From Agathobacter sp. (GTDB lineage: Bacteria > Bacillota > Clostridia > Lachnospirales > Lachnospiraceae): a stretch of DNA of 64,000 nucleotides. The notes under the pieces were generated by a model. That model saw only the letters and a program-made list of their open reading frames with translations. It was not told the DNA's origin and searched no databases. Below are positions 37,556-45,665 of the stretch, one piece after another. Each line of letters opens with the position of its first letter. The stretch's first letter is position 1. Made by a program: the position numbers and the translations under genes. The stretch lies in contig JALEKN010000033.1 in assembly GCA_022769125.1 (NCBI GenBank), forward strand, positions 1 to 64,000. Direction: 5' to 3'.

Positions 37556-37876
37556 TTATTCTTCCGGTGCTGAAGCTTCTGTCTCTTCTGCAGTGGTATC
37601 TTCCCCTGCCACAGTGCTCTCATCTGCATACTCTTCCTGATTCTCAAGGGTATCGTTGATCTGCTGTGCCTCAGCGTAAATATCTTGTGCATTCTCCTGA
37701 ATATTGGTTGCAGTCTTCATAACACATTTCTTTGCCCGAAGAACCGCCGCTGTACACTGTGTGTAAACCTTCTTGGCATCCTTGCTTGACAGGATCTTGA
37801 TTCCTGCAGTTCCAAACAACACACCTGCTGCAAAGATTCCTGTCTTCTTTCCGTCAATTTTCTTTAAAAAACTCAT
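37556..37876 (-). CDS. Small DUF6110-like protein
   Basis: 106 residues: short basic start, a glycine-rich hydrophobic stretch (about 12-30, TGIFAAGVLFGTAGIKIL), a Cys-containing helix (about 35-70), and an acidic tail rich in Glu/Thr. The SSKDAKKVYTQCTAAVLRAK segment fits DUF6110, small proteins often next to metal P-type ATPases. It may be a membrane-associated metal-binding helper of the ATPase (inference). GGAGG precedes the ATG; the acidic tail and two Cys could bind metal. Confidence 0.65.
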   Translation of the reverse strand: MSFLKKIDGKKTGIFAAGVLFGTAGIKILSSKDAKKVYTQCTAAVLRAKKCVMKTATNIQENAQDIYAEAQQINDTLENQEEYADESTVAGEDTTAEETEASAPEE

Positions 37877-37935
37877 CGTTTTGTACCTCCATCTTTGTTT
37901 CTGTAACGGTTTTACAAAATTCTTTCGAGTAATTA

Positions 37936-37964
37936 TTATAGCGCGGGAAAATCGATAGTTCTAT
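37936..37964 (-). promoter_or_regulatory. Promoter of the DUF6110/P-type ATPase unit
   Basis: TATAAT (37936-37941) on the minus strand with a weak -35 (TAGAAC, 37959-37964) at 17 bp. A weak -35 with a palindrome just upstream suggests regulation. Confidence 0.45.
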
Positions 37965-37978
37965 TATTTTCTCTTTAT

Positions 37979-37995
37979 TGAGAATCTTTCTCAAA
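37979..37995 (-). promoter_or_regulatory. Fur-like palindrome
   Basis: TTGAGAAAGATTCTCAA on the minus strand: 7-bp arms around a 3-nt centre (a 7-1-7-style TGAGAAA-G-ATTCTCA), a form seen in Fur-family operators. It lies 14 bp upstream of the -35 of the P-type ATPase unit. No T run follows it, so it is not a terminator of the DUF3793 gene. Confidence 0.45.
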
Positions 37996-38000
37996 AAGCA

Positions 38001-38564
38001 TCAGGCCCCAACCGTCATCTGGACAAGTCTGCGCCCCTTTGAAAACACCTCGCGATATATATCCGTACACCTTTGGAACTTACAAAACATCTGTATCTTA
38101 TCCTGCTCGTTGCAATAAACCTTCCAGATTCCACAGCATTTGCAATTCTGCCCGCCGTTTACGATAAACCCCCGGACATCCTCCGGTGGGTATCCTAAAA
38201 ATATCCCAATCTCATGCGGAAAGCATGCACTTTCACACACCCTTTTTTTCAAATATCCGATGCAGTCCCTTGCATCATTGCCGGCATATCCATACTCTTG
38301 CAGTATTTCAACTGTCTCCGGATTCTGTAATTCCCTCTGCAAATGATTCAGGCGGTATGCATAGATCAGAACGGAATCCTTATTCCAGATGAGCGCTTCC
38401 ACATATACGCCCTTTCCCCACAGCAGTGCATTTACCTGTGTGATCTCTTGTTCTGCTGACTGTCTGCTCTCATAAAAATAGCGGAACAGTCCTGCGCTCT
38501 TTAGTCCTGCAAGTGTCGGTGCGCAGTGATGTATCAGTGCCTTTTCCAATCCTTTTCCATCCAT
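38001..38564 (-). CDS. DUF3793-family protein
   Basis: 187 residues, soluble, with CAPTLAGLKSAGLF near the start and the family core EIGIFLGYPPEDVRGFI followed by CKCCGIWKVY. Function unknown; DUF3793 genes recur next to flavodoxin in Clostridia, as here. The ATG at 38564 has AGGAG 8 nt upstream and leaves a 26-bp gap after the flavodoxin gene; a longer frame to 38627 would overlap flavodoxin. Several Cys residues (CKCC) could bind metal or be redox-active. Confidence 0.85.
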   Translation of the reverse strand: MDGKGLEKALIHHCAPTLAGLKSAGLFRYFYESRQSAEQEITQVNALLWGKGVYVEALIWNKDSVLIYAYRLNHLQRELQNPETVEILQEYGYAGNDARDCIGYLKKRVCESACFPHEIGIFLGYPPEDVRGFIVNGGQNCKCCGIWKVYCNEQDKIQMFCKFQRCTDIYREVFSKGRRLVQMTVGA

Positions 38565-38590
38565 ACCGCTTCTCCTGTATTTTCTTATTT

Positions 38591-39022
38591 CTATACTGCC
38601 GCAAGCTGTTTTCCAAGCGCTTCGCATTCTGTAAGTACAGCATCATCCGGGGTTTCCTGGCATATAACACCCTCACCGTTTACTATCTTTGCACCACATC
38701 CGCTCATGCGGTCCACCCAATCTCTCATCCACTGGCCATCGCCCCATCCATAGGAGCCAAACAAACCGATTGTCTTACCCGGTGCGATTGCCTCCACCTC
38801 GCATACGAAAGGCTCCATTTCGCCCTCTTCAAGCACCTCTGCTCCCATTGCCGGGCATCCGAGTGCAAAACTCTTTGCATCCTTTAACATATCCACAGTA
38901 GCATCTCCGACATAGAGGACAACCGCCTCTTTTCCAGCATCAGTAATACCCTTTCCGACAGCCTCCGCCATCATCTGTGTATTTCCTGACTGTGACCAAT
39001 AAACAACATAAATCTTATCCAT
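38591..39022 (-). CDS. Flavodoxin
   Basis: 143 residues, typical short-chain flavodoxin. The FMN phosphate loop is WSQSGNTQ; the two flanking loops are near LFGSYGWGDG and the aromatic pair region. It carries electrons in place of ferredoxin, often under iron limitation. AAGGAG precedes the ATG. First gene of a flavodoxin-DUF3793 operon with a GTTAG-N6-CTAAC palindrome over its promoter. Confidence 0.93.
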   Translation of the reverse strand: MDKIYVVYWSQSGNTQMMAEAVGKGITDAGKEAVVLYVGDATVDMLKDAKSFALGCPAMGAEVLEEGEMEPFVCEVEAIAPGKTIGLFGSYGWGDGQWMRDWVDRMSGCGAKIVNGEGVICQETPDDAVLTECEALGKQLAAV

Positions 39023-39079
39023 GTTCTTTCTTCTCCTTTTCCATATTATTACGACTGCGCAGCCGTTTTATCCGCCTGA

Positions 39080-39118
39080 ATTATATATAAGCGTCTTTTT
39101 GGTTAGTCATATCTAACC
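39080..39118 (-). promoter_or_regulatory. Flavodoxin promoter with overlapping palindromic operator
   Basis: TATAAT (39080-39085, minus strand). The palindrome GGTTAGATATGACTAACC (39101-39118) covers the expected -35 region, a position suited to a repressor. The same GTTAG-N6-CTAAC pattern occurs at 43727-43742. The rest of the 238-bp gap upstream of flavodoxin shows nothing else. Confidence 0.5.
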
Positions 39119-39260
39119 TGTGTATAAAATAACACACCGCGCACACCGAATCAACCCACTTAACAGAGAGAGTTTCTCATTTACAAACTACTGTCTGCAA
39201 AGAATCCTGCCAACAGCAACATATACTCCCAATAGGTCTGTCTTATGCACGCGGTGTCTG

Positions 39261-39803
39261 TTATAAAAGCTGTTTGTAATCCTCCTCAATAAAGCGGTGA
39301 TAGATGGTATGCCCCATCTCCATACGGATGCAGTAATACCACTCGTCAGGCGTTTTATCCGGGAAATACAATACATAGTCAAAGTCTGTTCCCGGTTCCA
39401 TCTTCCGGCACGCATAACCTTTGTTGTATGTTGCAAAACATGCACAGATTTCTTCCAGAGTCAGATGATGATTCTGTGAAAACAATTCTACAATATTCTT
39501 TAGAAACGGAGGATCGGCAATCTGCTCATGCACATATTCTGCCCCATCTGGTGGAATGCATACCTCGATCCTTTCTCCTTTGCACAGCGTAAACGAAAGT
39601 TTCCCGAGTTCAGAATCCGCTAGTTTCGGTTCCTGCTGCAAGCATGTAAGCATTTCTTTTCCATTTTTACATTCTGTATCCAACAGAATATTTAGGGATG
39701 CAACCGGAAAATACAATCGGATCACTTCCTTTGCAAATCCAAGCTTCAACTGTGCTTCCTTAATCTGTTCCGTTATATTGTTCAAAAATCGTTCTGTGTT
39801 CAT
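39261..39803 (-). CDS. DUF3877-like protein
   Basis: 180 residues, soluble, no signal peptide. The C-terminal half (DEWYYCIRMEMGHTIYHRF) and size resemble DUF3877, a Lachnospiraceae family of unknown role; I recall the family only loosely. It starts 5 nt after the ZIP transporter stop, with AAGGAT as ribosome-binding site, and is last in the ABC-ATPase/FtsX/ZIP operon. Its place suggests a role linked to metal supply (inference). Confidence 0.6.
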   Translation of the reverse strand: MNTERFLNNITEQIKEAQLKLGFAKEVIRLYFPVASLNILLDTECKNGKEMLTCLQQEPKLADSELGKLSFTLCKGERIEVCIPPDGAEYVHEQIADPPFLKNIVELFSQNHHLTLEEICACFATYNKGYACRKMEPGTDFDYVLYFPDKTPDEWYYCIRMEMGHTIYHRFIEEDYKQLL

Positions 39804-39807
39804 ATCC

Positions 39808-40590
39808 TTACCCCAATGCTACATCTAAAATCATCATAACAGAGAATCCCACTCCAAAAAAGACAGTTCCGATATTGGAGTGTGCGCCTTCCGACATTTC
39901 CGGGATCAATTCCTCGACCACCACATGGATCATGGCGCCCGCAGCAAAGCTGAGCAGATACGGAAGCGCCGGCACGATCAGTCCTGCCGCAAGTATCGTA
40001 ACTGCTGCTCCGATCGGTTCCACGATACCCGATATTACACCGCCGCAAAACGCTTTGCCCTTGCTCATCCCCTCCGCCCGGAGCGGCATAGAAATGATTG
40101 CGCCCTCCGGAAAGTTCTGGATTGCAATACCGATTGCAAGTGCCAATGCCCCCATCGCTGTAATATTCGCATTGCCCGCATGATAACCTGCATACACAAC
40201 GCCGACAGCCATTCCCTCCGGAATGTTATGCAGCGTAACCGCAAGCACCAGCATCGTTGTCCGCTGCAGTCTCGTTTTAGGTCCCTCCGATTGCTCACTC
40301 TTTAAGTGCAGATGTGGAATCACATGATCGAGCAGCAAAAGGAATAGGATTCCAAACCAGAAGCCGACCGCCGCCGGAAGGAACGACCATTTCCCCATAT
40401 CTGCCGCCTGTTCCAAAGACGGGATCAAAAGGCTCCACACAGAAGCGGCAACCATCACACCTGCAGCGAACCCTGTCAGGATCCGTTGCAGTTTATCACT
40501 CATGGCATTTCTCATAAAGAATACGCAGGCAGCTCCAAGTGTCGTTCCTATAAACGGGATCGTGATCCCGCAAAGAATCTCTGTTGTCAT
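39808..40590 (-). CDS. ZIP-family divalent metal transporter (ZupT-like)
   Basis: 260 residues, about eight membrane helices. The ZIP metal-site motifs HNIPEGMAVG (helix IV) and QNFPEGAI (helix V) are intact; the cytoplasmic loop HLHLKSEQSEG is His-containing as usual. It imports zinc, iron or manganese. The ATG at 40590 is chosen because GGAGGAG lies 7 nt upstream; a GTG at 40596 is an alternative. It follows the FtsX-type permease in one operon. Confidence 0.9.
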   Translation of the reverse strand: MTTEILCGITIPFIGTTLGAACVFFMRNAMSDKLQRILTGFAAGVMVAASVWSLLIPSLEQAADMGKWSFLPAAVGFWFGILFLLLLDHVIPHLHLKSEQSEGPKTRLQRTTMLVLAVTLHNIPEGMAVGVVYAGYHAGNANITAMGALALAIGIAIQNFPEGAIISMPLRAEGMSKGKAFCGGVISGIVEPIGAAVTILAAGLIVPALPYLLSFAAGAMIHVVVEELIPEMSEGAHSNIGTVFFGVGFSVMMILDVALG

Positions 40591-40605
40591 AGGCACTCCT
40601 CCATT

Positions 40606-42996
40606 CTATTCTGCGCCCTTTAGTATCTCCACCATATCCAGCTTTTTGATCCGGCTGCTGAATAGAAAACTGACAGCCATTGAGATCAGAAGTACAAATA
40701 TACCGGAGAGTAGATAGCAACCCGGTGTGACCATAAGCGCATAGTCAAAGTTCTCGCCGTTTGAGTTCATCATCGCATTTAATGTCATCCTGCCAAACGG
40801 CGCGCCGAGAATAATACCGATAATCGATAACCATACATTCTGTACTGTTAGTATATTACGAATGCTGCCGGATTGTAACCCCAAAACTTTAAGAGTTGCA
40901 AATTCGCTCACCCTCTCATGGAAGGACAGATTACCAGAATTGTAAAGTACGACCACAACGAGGATCGCGGAGAATATGATCATCATCCAGACCATGATGG
41001 ACATTACCTCCATACTCGTCTCGTAGGCTTCCATCATATCTTTCTTGCTGTGGATCGCCGTTACAAAATCAGCGTCCTTGTACGTCTCGAAAGAATCCAT
41101 GCTATAAGCGGTATTCGGGGCATACGTAGCCCCCGTTGCTTCAAAGTCCTCCCTCATAAAGGTAATTCCCTGTGATTCCATGCTGCGGTAAATGTATCCG
41201 ACTTTGGCTTCGTGCCATTCATTCTGTTCGTACACATGCCAATAGAAGGTATCTCCGACACAAAGACCAAGATCCGCGCAGAGCTTGCGGCTGACGCCGA
41301 CCTCGCCCTTATGCTGCGTCAGATCGATCACCTCAAGCTTTTCATCGATCAGACGGTACAGACCTTTTCCCTCAAGCACCGTGATGCTCTCCTTCTTCTT
41401 CTCGGAGGCTGTCGCATCCTTGACCGCAGATACCTCGATCTGACCGGTCATCACAAGCTCGCTGTCCGTTGCCTCCGCCATCGCGTCAACTTCACTTAGC
41501 TTCGCATCGGTGGAAATGCTCATCGCATAGTCTGCGACTTGTACCTTCTTAAAGCTGATTTCTTCCATCTGGTCTACAAGAGAGTTACAGGCAACACCGT
41601 AGATCATCAGAAGCATTCCGACTGCTGTTCCGATCACACCCATTCCGGCGCGCAGCTTTGCCCGCGAAATGTCGCGCAGATTGTACTGGCTGCAAAAGCT
41701 AAGCTTATTCCAAAACGGAAGTCTTTCAAAGATACACCGCTTTCCGCTCTTTGGTGGTGCCGGGCGGAGAGCCTCGGCCGGATGAACTTTTAAAATCTTC
41801 TTACAACTGATATACGCTGCAAGACTGCATACCACAATGATAAGTGCTGCCATCCAGATGTAATTCAACTGGAAGGATGCATGAAGTCCCGGAACAATAT
41901 ACCAGCTTGAGAACAGATCTACCATTATCGGTGAGAGCACCGCAGATCCCACCCACAGTCCGAGCAGGGTTCCGACCACGGATACGAGCAGTCTGTAACT
42001 GATATAGTGCCATGCCACCTTGTACGGCTTCATGCCGAGCGCATTCATTGTTCCGATCTGCGTCCGCTGCTTTGCGACCATACGGCTCATAGCCGTTGCA
42101 ATGACAAGCACCGCGATCCCGACAAAGATGATCACAAACAGCCATGAAAAGGATTCATGCTGTGCAAGCTCACTGTTCAGGCGCTCAATGCCTGCGATCG
42201 AGTGTTCATCGACCATCGCAGCGTATTCCCGGTTTAGTGCCTCTGCGATCTCGTCCTCATGCTCAAGTGCTTTGCCATCGGTTGTCGTCACAAGCATCTG
42301 TGTATACGGCATACGCTTTGCAAGCTGCTCGTCCGTGATCGTTGCCTCCTCCTGCACAAGCTGCGCGCTTAACTTGCCCTGTGCGATCAGATGCTCCACA
42401 TACTCACGGATTGGGAATGCATCGTAGGACATATAGACAAATGCGATATTTTCCACGAAGATATCCGCGTCTCCCTCCGCCTGACGGTACTCATACTCCG
42501 GGCTTTCGATCAATCCCTTGACGGTTCTTGTAAATGTGATGCCGTTGTAGGATATAGTAAAATCATCCCCGACGGAAATTCCGCGCTTATCGGCGAAGGC
42601 TGCCGCCAGCCATACGCCCTCCCGGTCGGTCGGATCAAACTCTGCCCCCGATATGTAATACGGATGGTTTACAATGTCCTCCCTCTCCAGATAGAGATCC
42701 ACCTGCGCCCCATCACACTCCGGAGCTGAGCCGGTCACCGACATGCGCAGCGACGCATCCGCAACGAAGTCAAGATTTCGGACAGCCTCAAGATTCTCCT
42801 CGGAAAATCTCTCCCCATAGATCCACAGATCAGCGAGATTACATTTCTCTTGAAAAGCCGCTCTTGCCGAATGCTGCGCCAGCACATGACCTTCCATAGC
42901 GCAATAGAGAGCCATTGCAAGGAACGCCAACAGCAGGATCGATAAAAACTGTCCCCAGTTACTTTTCATTTCACGAAGAAGCTTACGCCCAAGCAT
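40606..42996 (-). CDS. FtsX-like ABC transporter permease, two-repeat type
   Basis: 796 residues: N-terminal helix and a long extracytoplasmic region (about 40-270), an FtsX domain (about 285-410), an inner helix near 450, a second extracytoplasmic region (about 480-660) and a second FtsX domain (about 670-790), i.e. ten helices in the LolE/BceB-unlike duplicated arrangement. It exports or extracts an envelope substrate, or signals mechanically to it, with the ATPase of 42996-43694. Its ATG overlaps the ATPase stop by one base (TAATG), with GGGAGG upstream. Confidence 0.88.
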   Translation of the reverse strand: MLGRKLLREMKSNWGQFLSILLLAFLAMALYCAMEGHVLAQHSARAAFQEKCNLADLWIYGERFSEENLEAVRNLDFVADASLRMSVTGSAPECDGAQVDLYLEREDIVNHPYYISGAEFDPTDREGVWLAAAFADKRGISVGDDFTISYNGITFTRTVKGLIESPEYEYRQAEGDADIFVENIAFVYMSYDAFPIREYVEHLIAQGKLSAQLVQEEATITDEQLAKRMPYTQMLVTTTDGKALEHEDEIAEALNREYAAMVDEHSIAGIERLNSELAQHESFSWLFVIIFVGIAVLVIATAMSRMVAKQRTQIGTMNALGMKPYKVAWHYISYRLLVSVVGTLLGLWVGSAVLSPIMVDLFSSWYIVPGLHASFQLNYIWMAALIIVVCSLAAYISCKKILKVHPAEALRPAPPKSGKRCIFERLPFWNKLSFCSQYNLRDISRAKLRAGMGVIGTAVGMLLMIYGVACNSLVDQMEEISFKKVQVADYAMSISTDAKLSEVDAMAEATDSELVMTGQIEVSAVKDATASEKKKESITVLEGKGLYRLIDEKLEVIDLTQHKGEVGVSRKLCADLGLCVGDTFYWHVYEQNEWHEAKVGYIYRSMESQGITFMREDFEATGATYAPNTAYSMDSFETYKDADFVTAIHSKKDMMEAYETSMEVMSIMVWMMIIFSAILVVVVLYNSGNLSFHERVSEFATLKVLGLQSGSIRNILTVQNVWLSIIGIILGAPFGRMTLNAMMNSNGENFDYALMVTPGCYLLSGIFVLLISMAVSFLFSSRIKKLDMVEILKGAE

Positions 42997-43694
42997 TACC
43001 ACTCAACCTCCCTTACTGCAGCCGGATGTTCATTGGTCTCAACGGAACGGATCTTTCCGTTTTTCATGCGGATCACCTTATCCGCGCACTGTGCGATGCC
43101 CGCATTGTGCGTTACCAGAATGACGGTCTTGTGCTGCTGTCTGCACAGAGTCTGCAAAAGTTCCAGCACGACCACACCGGTCTCAGAATCGAGTGCTCCG
43201 GTCGGCTCATCACCGAGCAGGATCTTCGGGTTCTTTGCCAGCGCACGCGCGATCGATACGCGCTGCTGCTCTCCACCGGACATCTGTGCCGGGAATTTGT
43301 CTTTGCAATGCTCCAGACCGACCAGCTTAAGCAGCTCGTTTGCATCCGCAGCATCTTTTACAATGCTCTTTACAAGCGCTACATTCTCGTATGCCGTAAG
43401 ACTCGGAAGCAGATTGTAGAACTGGAAGATAAATCCGATCACGTCTGCACGGTATGCGCACATCTGCCTGTCATTCATCGCAGACACCTCATACCCTGCA
43501 ACCTTTACCGTTCCTTCCGTTGGCTGATCCATGCCTCCAAGCATGTTTAATACCGTGGATTTTCCCGCTCCGGACTGACCTAAGATAACAACAAACTCTC
43601 CCTCATCAATCGTAAAGCTGACATGATCCACCGCCAACTGTGTACCTTCTCCCACACCATATTTCTTCACAACGTCTTTAAATTCAACGATCAT
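42996..43694 (-). CDS. ABC transporter ATP-binding protein, MacB/LolD type
   Basis: 232 residues: Walker A GQSGAGKS, Q-loop FQFYNLLP, signature MSGGEQQR, Walker B ILLGDEPTGALD, H-loop VTHN. The LLGDEPTGALD form is typical of MacB/LolD/FtsE-class ATPases that work mechanically. It pairs with the adjacent FtsX-type permease. First gene of an operon with the permease, a ZIP transporter and a DUF3877-like gene; two palindromes lie at its promoter. Confidence 0.93.
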   Translation of the reverse strand: MIVEFKDVVKKYGVGEGTQLAVDHVSFTIDEGEFVVILGQSGAGKSTVLNMLGGMDQPTEGTVKVAGYEVSAMNDRQMCAYRADVIGFIFQFYNLLPSLTAYENVALVKSIVKDAADANELLKLVGLEHCKDKFPAQMSGGEQQRVSIARALAKNPKILLGDEPTGALDSETGVVVLELLQTLCRQQHKTVILVTHNAGIAQCADKVIRMKNGKIRSVETNEHPAAVREVEW

Positions 43695-43726
43695 CTTGAT
43701 TCTCCTTATCTGAAATGACCTTTATA

Positions 43727-43749
43727 GTTAGTTTCAACTAACAATTATA
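43727..43749 (-). promoter_or_regulatory. Promoter -10 and GTTAG-N6-CTAAC operator of the ABC/ZIP operon
   Basis: TATAAT (43744-43749) on the minus strand is followed at once by GTTAGTTGAAACTAAC (43727-43742), a palindrome with perfect 7-bp arms around the expected transcription start. A repressor bound here would block initiation. The half-sites match those at the flavodoxin promoter. Confidence 0.55.
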
Positions 43750-43781
43750 GCATTGTACTATTTTTGTGTATAGATTGGTTG

Positions 43782-43798
43782 TTGATAATGTTTATCAA
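43782..43798 (-). promoter_or_regulatory. Fur-like 7-1-7 palindrome
   Basis: The plus strand reads TTGATAATGTTTATCAA. The inner 15 bases (TGATAAT-G-TTTATCA) differ by one base from the Bacillus Fur 7-1-7 consensus (TGATAAT-N-ATTATCA). It lies about 10 bp upstream of the predicted -35 of the ABC/ZIP operon. Confidence 0.5.
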
Positions 43799-43809
43799 TA
43801 GTATTTATC

Positions 43810-43841
43810 AAAAAAGCTGCAAACCAAACCGGCCTGCAGCT
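43810..43841 (-). terminator. Terminator of the hybrid histidine kinase
   Basis: AGCTGCA (43815-43821) pairs with TGCAGCT (43835-43841), with further pairing (CC/GG) in the loop, and six T follow on the minus strand. It begins a few bases after the kinase stop codon. Confidence 0.75.
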
Positions 43842-43847
43842 CTGCAA

Positions 43848-45558
43848 TTACTGATATAAGATTTTATCCTTTGGAAGATATTTCTGTATGATGGTGCCAA
43901 GTTTTTGGATGTCAATCGGTTTTACGAGGTAGTCATCCATGCCGGCCGCAAGCAGCTGCTCGCGCACACCGGTGATTGCATCCGCCGTAGTTGCAACGAT
44001 CGGTGTATGCCGGCCGGTCGTAACCTCCAGTTCCCGGATCAGCTTTGTTGCCTTTGCCCCATCCATGACCGGCATGTGGCTGTCCATAAAGATCAGGTCA
44101 TAGGCGTTTTGCTTTGCCTTTTCTACCGCCTCTTTTCCGTTCTCCGCCTCGTCGATTGTCATCTGAAACGGCTCTAAGATTGCCTGCAATACACTGCGGT
44201 TGATCTCGTTATCGTCCGTGACTAAGATCCTCGCATCGCGCATCACAAAGCTTTGCACATTTTCCTGTGCGTTCTGCTGCTCTGCTTCGCATTCCTTTAA
44301 TGAAATGATCTTCTGTGGGATGGAAAATGAAAAGGTGCTTCCCTTTCCATAGACACTCTCGACCGCAACGGTTCCATTCATCTTGTCCACAAACGTCTTA
44401 CTGATGGCAAGCCCGATTCCCGTTCCTTCTTTCCCGTGATGCCTCTGTTCGTCAAACTGATTGTACATGGTAAAAAGCTTTGGAAGATTCTCCTCCTTGA
44501 TCCCGTAACCGGTATCCTTCACCTTGTAGATGAGGTTGACAACGCCATCCCCTGCCTGCTCGCAGGAAAGAAACACATCGATCTGTCCGTTCTCGGTGTA
44601 CTTGATCGCGTTAGAGGCATAATTTAACATAACCTGCTTGATTCTCACAGCGTCCCCCCCGCAGCGCCTGCGGCATATTCTCCTGCACATGGTAATAGAC
44701 CGGCACCTTATGCTCAATATTTCTCGCATTGATCACCGCAATGGCATCATCCACCAGCGACTCCGTGGTATAATTCTCTTCAATAATGCTGACCTTTCCG
44801 GCTTCCACCTTAGACAGATCCAGAATGTCGTTGACGATCTCCAAAAGCCCTGTGGAGGAAGATTTGATGACCGTCAGATCCTTCCTTAAATCCTCGTCCA
44901 TATCCCTTCGCAGCGCAACATCCGTCATGCCGATGATCGCATTCATCGGAGTGCGGATCTCATGTGACATATTGGAGAGAAATGTGCTCTTCATCCGGTT
45001 CTCGTAGGTGGCGTTGTTGCGCTCTTCCATCATGTTCTTCGCCCGCTTTACGATCAGATACAGGACACTGCCTACGATCACATACTCGATGGTAAAGCCA
45101 AGCGCATACGCGATAAAGATATGCGTGCGTGACATTCCCATAGCCACGACCTCGTATTTGCCTGCGGAGTTGATGTACAGTGCAATCAGCATAAAGATAT
45201 AGGAAAAGATGCTGCTCTCCACGACCAGATACGGTTCAAAATACAGGCAGCTTAAAACAGGCACCAGAATATAGGTGATGTAAATTCCGATATGGTTGCT
45301 CGTCCCAAGGATACCGATAAATATCGCTGCCATCCCGAGCATATAGTATTTTAGGGCACCCTCCGGCAGAATGTAGCGCAGCACACTTGGGCTTATCGAA
45401 AGCAGAAGTCCCGCTATAAATACCGTTCTCGTATATTCCGTGCCAAATTCAAACACGCCATAATGCGAGCATACCACCATGATCAAAATCGGGATCGCAC
45501 ACATGGCAAAGATCCATGTCATCATCCGGTTGACTTGTTTTGTGTTCTTTTCAAGCAT
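43848..45558 (-). pseudogene. Hybrid histidine kinase interrupted by a frameshift in a G7 run
   Basis: Two frames together encode one protein of ~570 residues. The first part (45558 to 44611) has about six to seven membrane helices (10-190) and HisKA with SHEIRTPMNAIIG; it then ends out of frame after MPQALRGG. The second part (in frame to 43848) has the HATPase N box, GYGIKEENLP, GTGIGLAISK, and a receiver domain with DDNE and DLIFMDSHMPVMDG. The break is at seven C on the plus strand (44654-44660); six would give the expected ALRGDAVRIKQV. So there is one extra base. It may be a sequencing error, a true null, or a switchable homopolymer. GAGG precedes the ATG. Confidence 0.88.
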
Positions 45559-45616
45559 ATCATTTCCTCAATTAACATGATGCGTGATCACAGGGATCAG
45601 GCTTCACCAACTGTAA

Positions 45617-45646
45617 ACAGCCTCCCGTACAAACACGAGAGGCTGT
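45617..45646 (-). terminator. Hairpin after fucO
   Basis: ACAGCCTC (45617-45624) pairs with GAGGCTGT (45639-45646) with extra CGT/ACG pairing inside. On the minus strand it is followed only by a short TTTAC tract. Likely a terminator for fucO, 20 bp past its stop. Confidence 0.55.
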
Positions 45647-45665
45647 CTGTTTACCTTATATCTGA

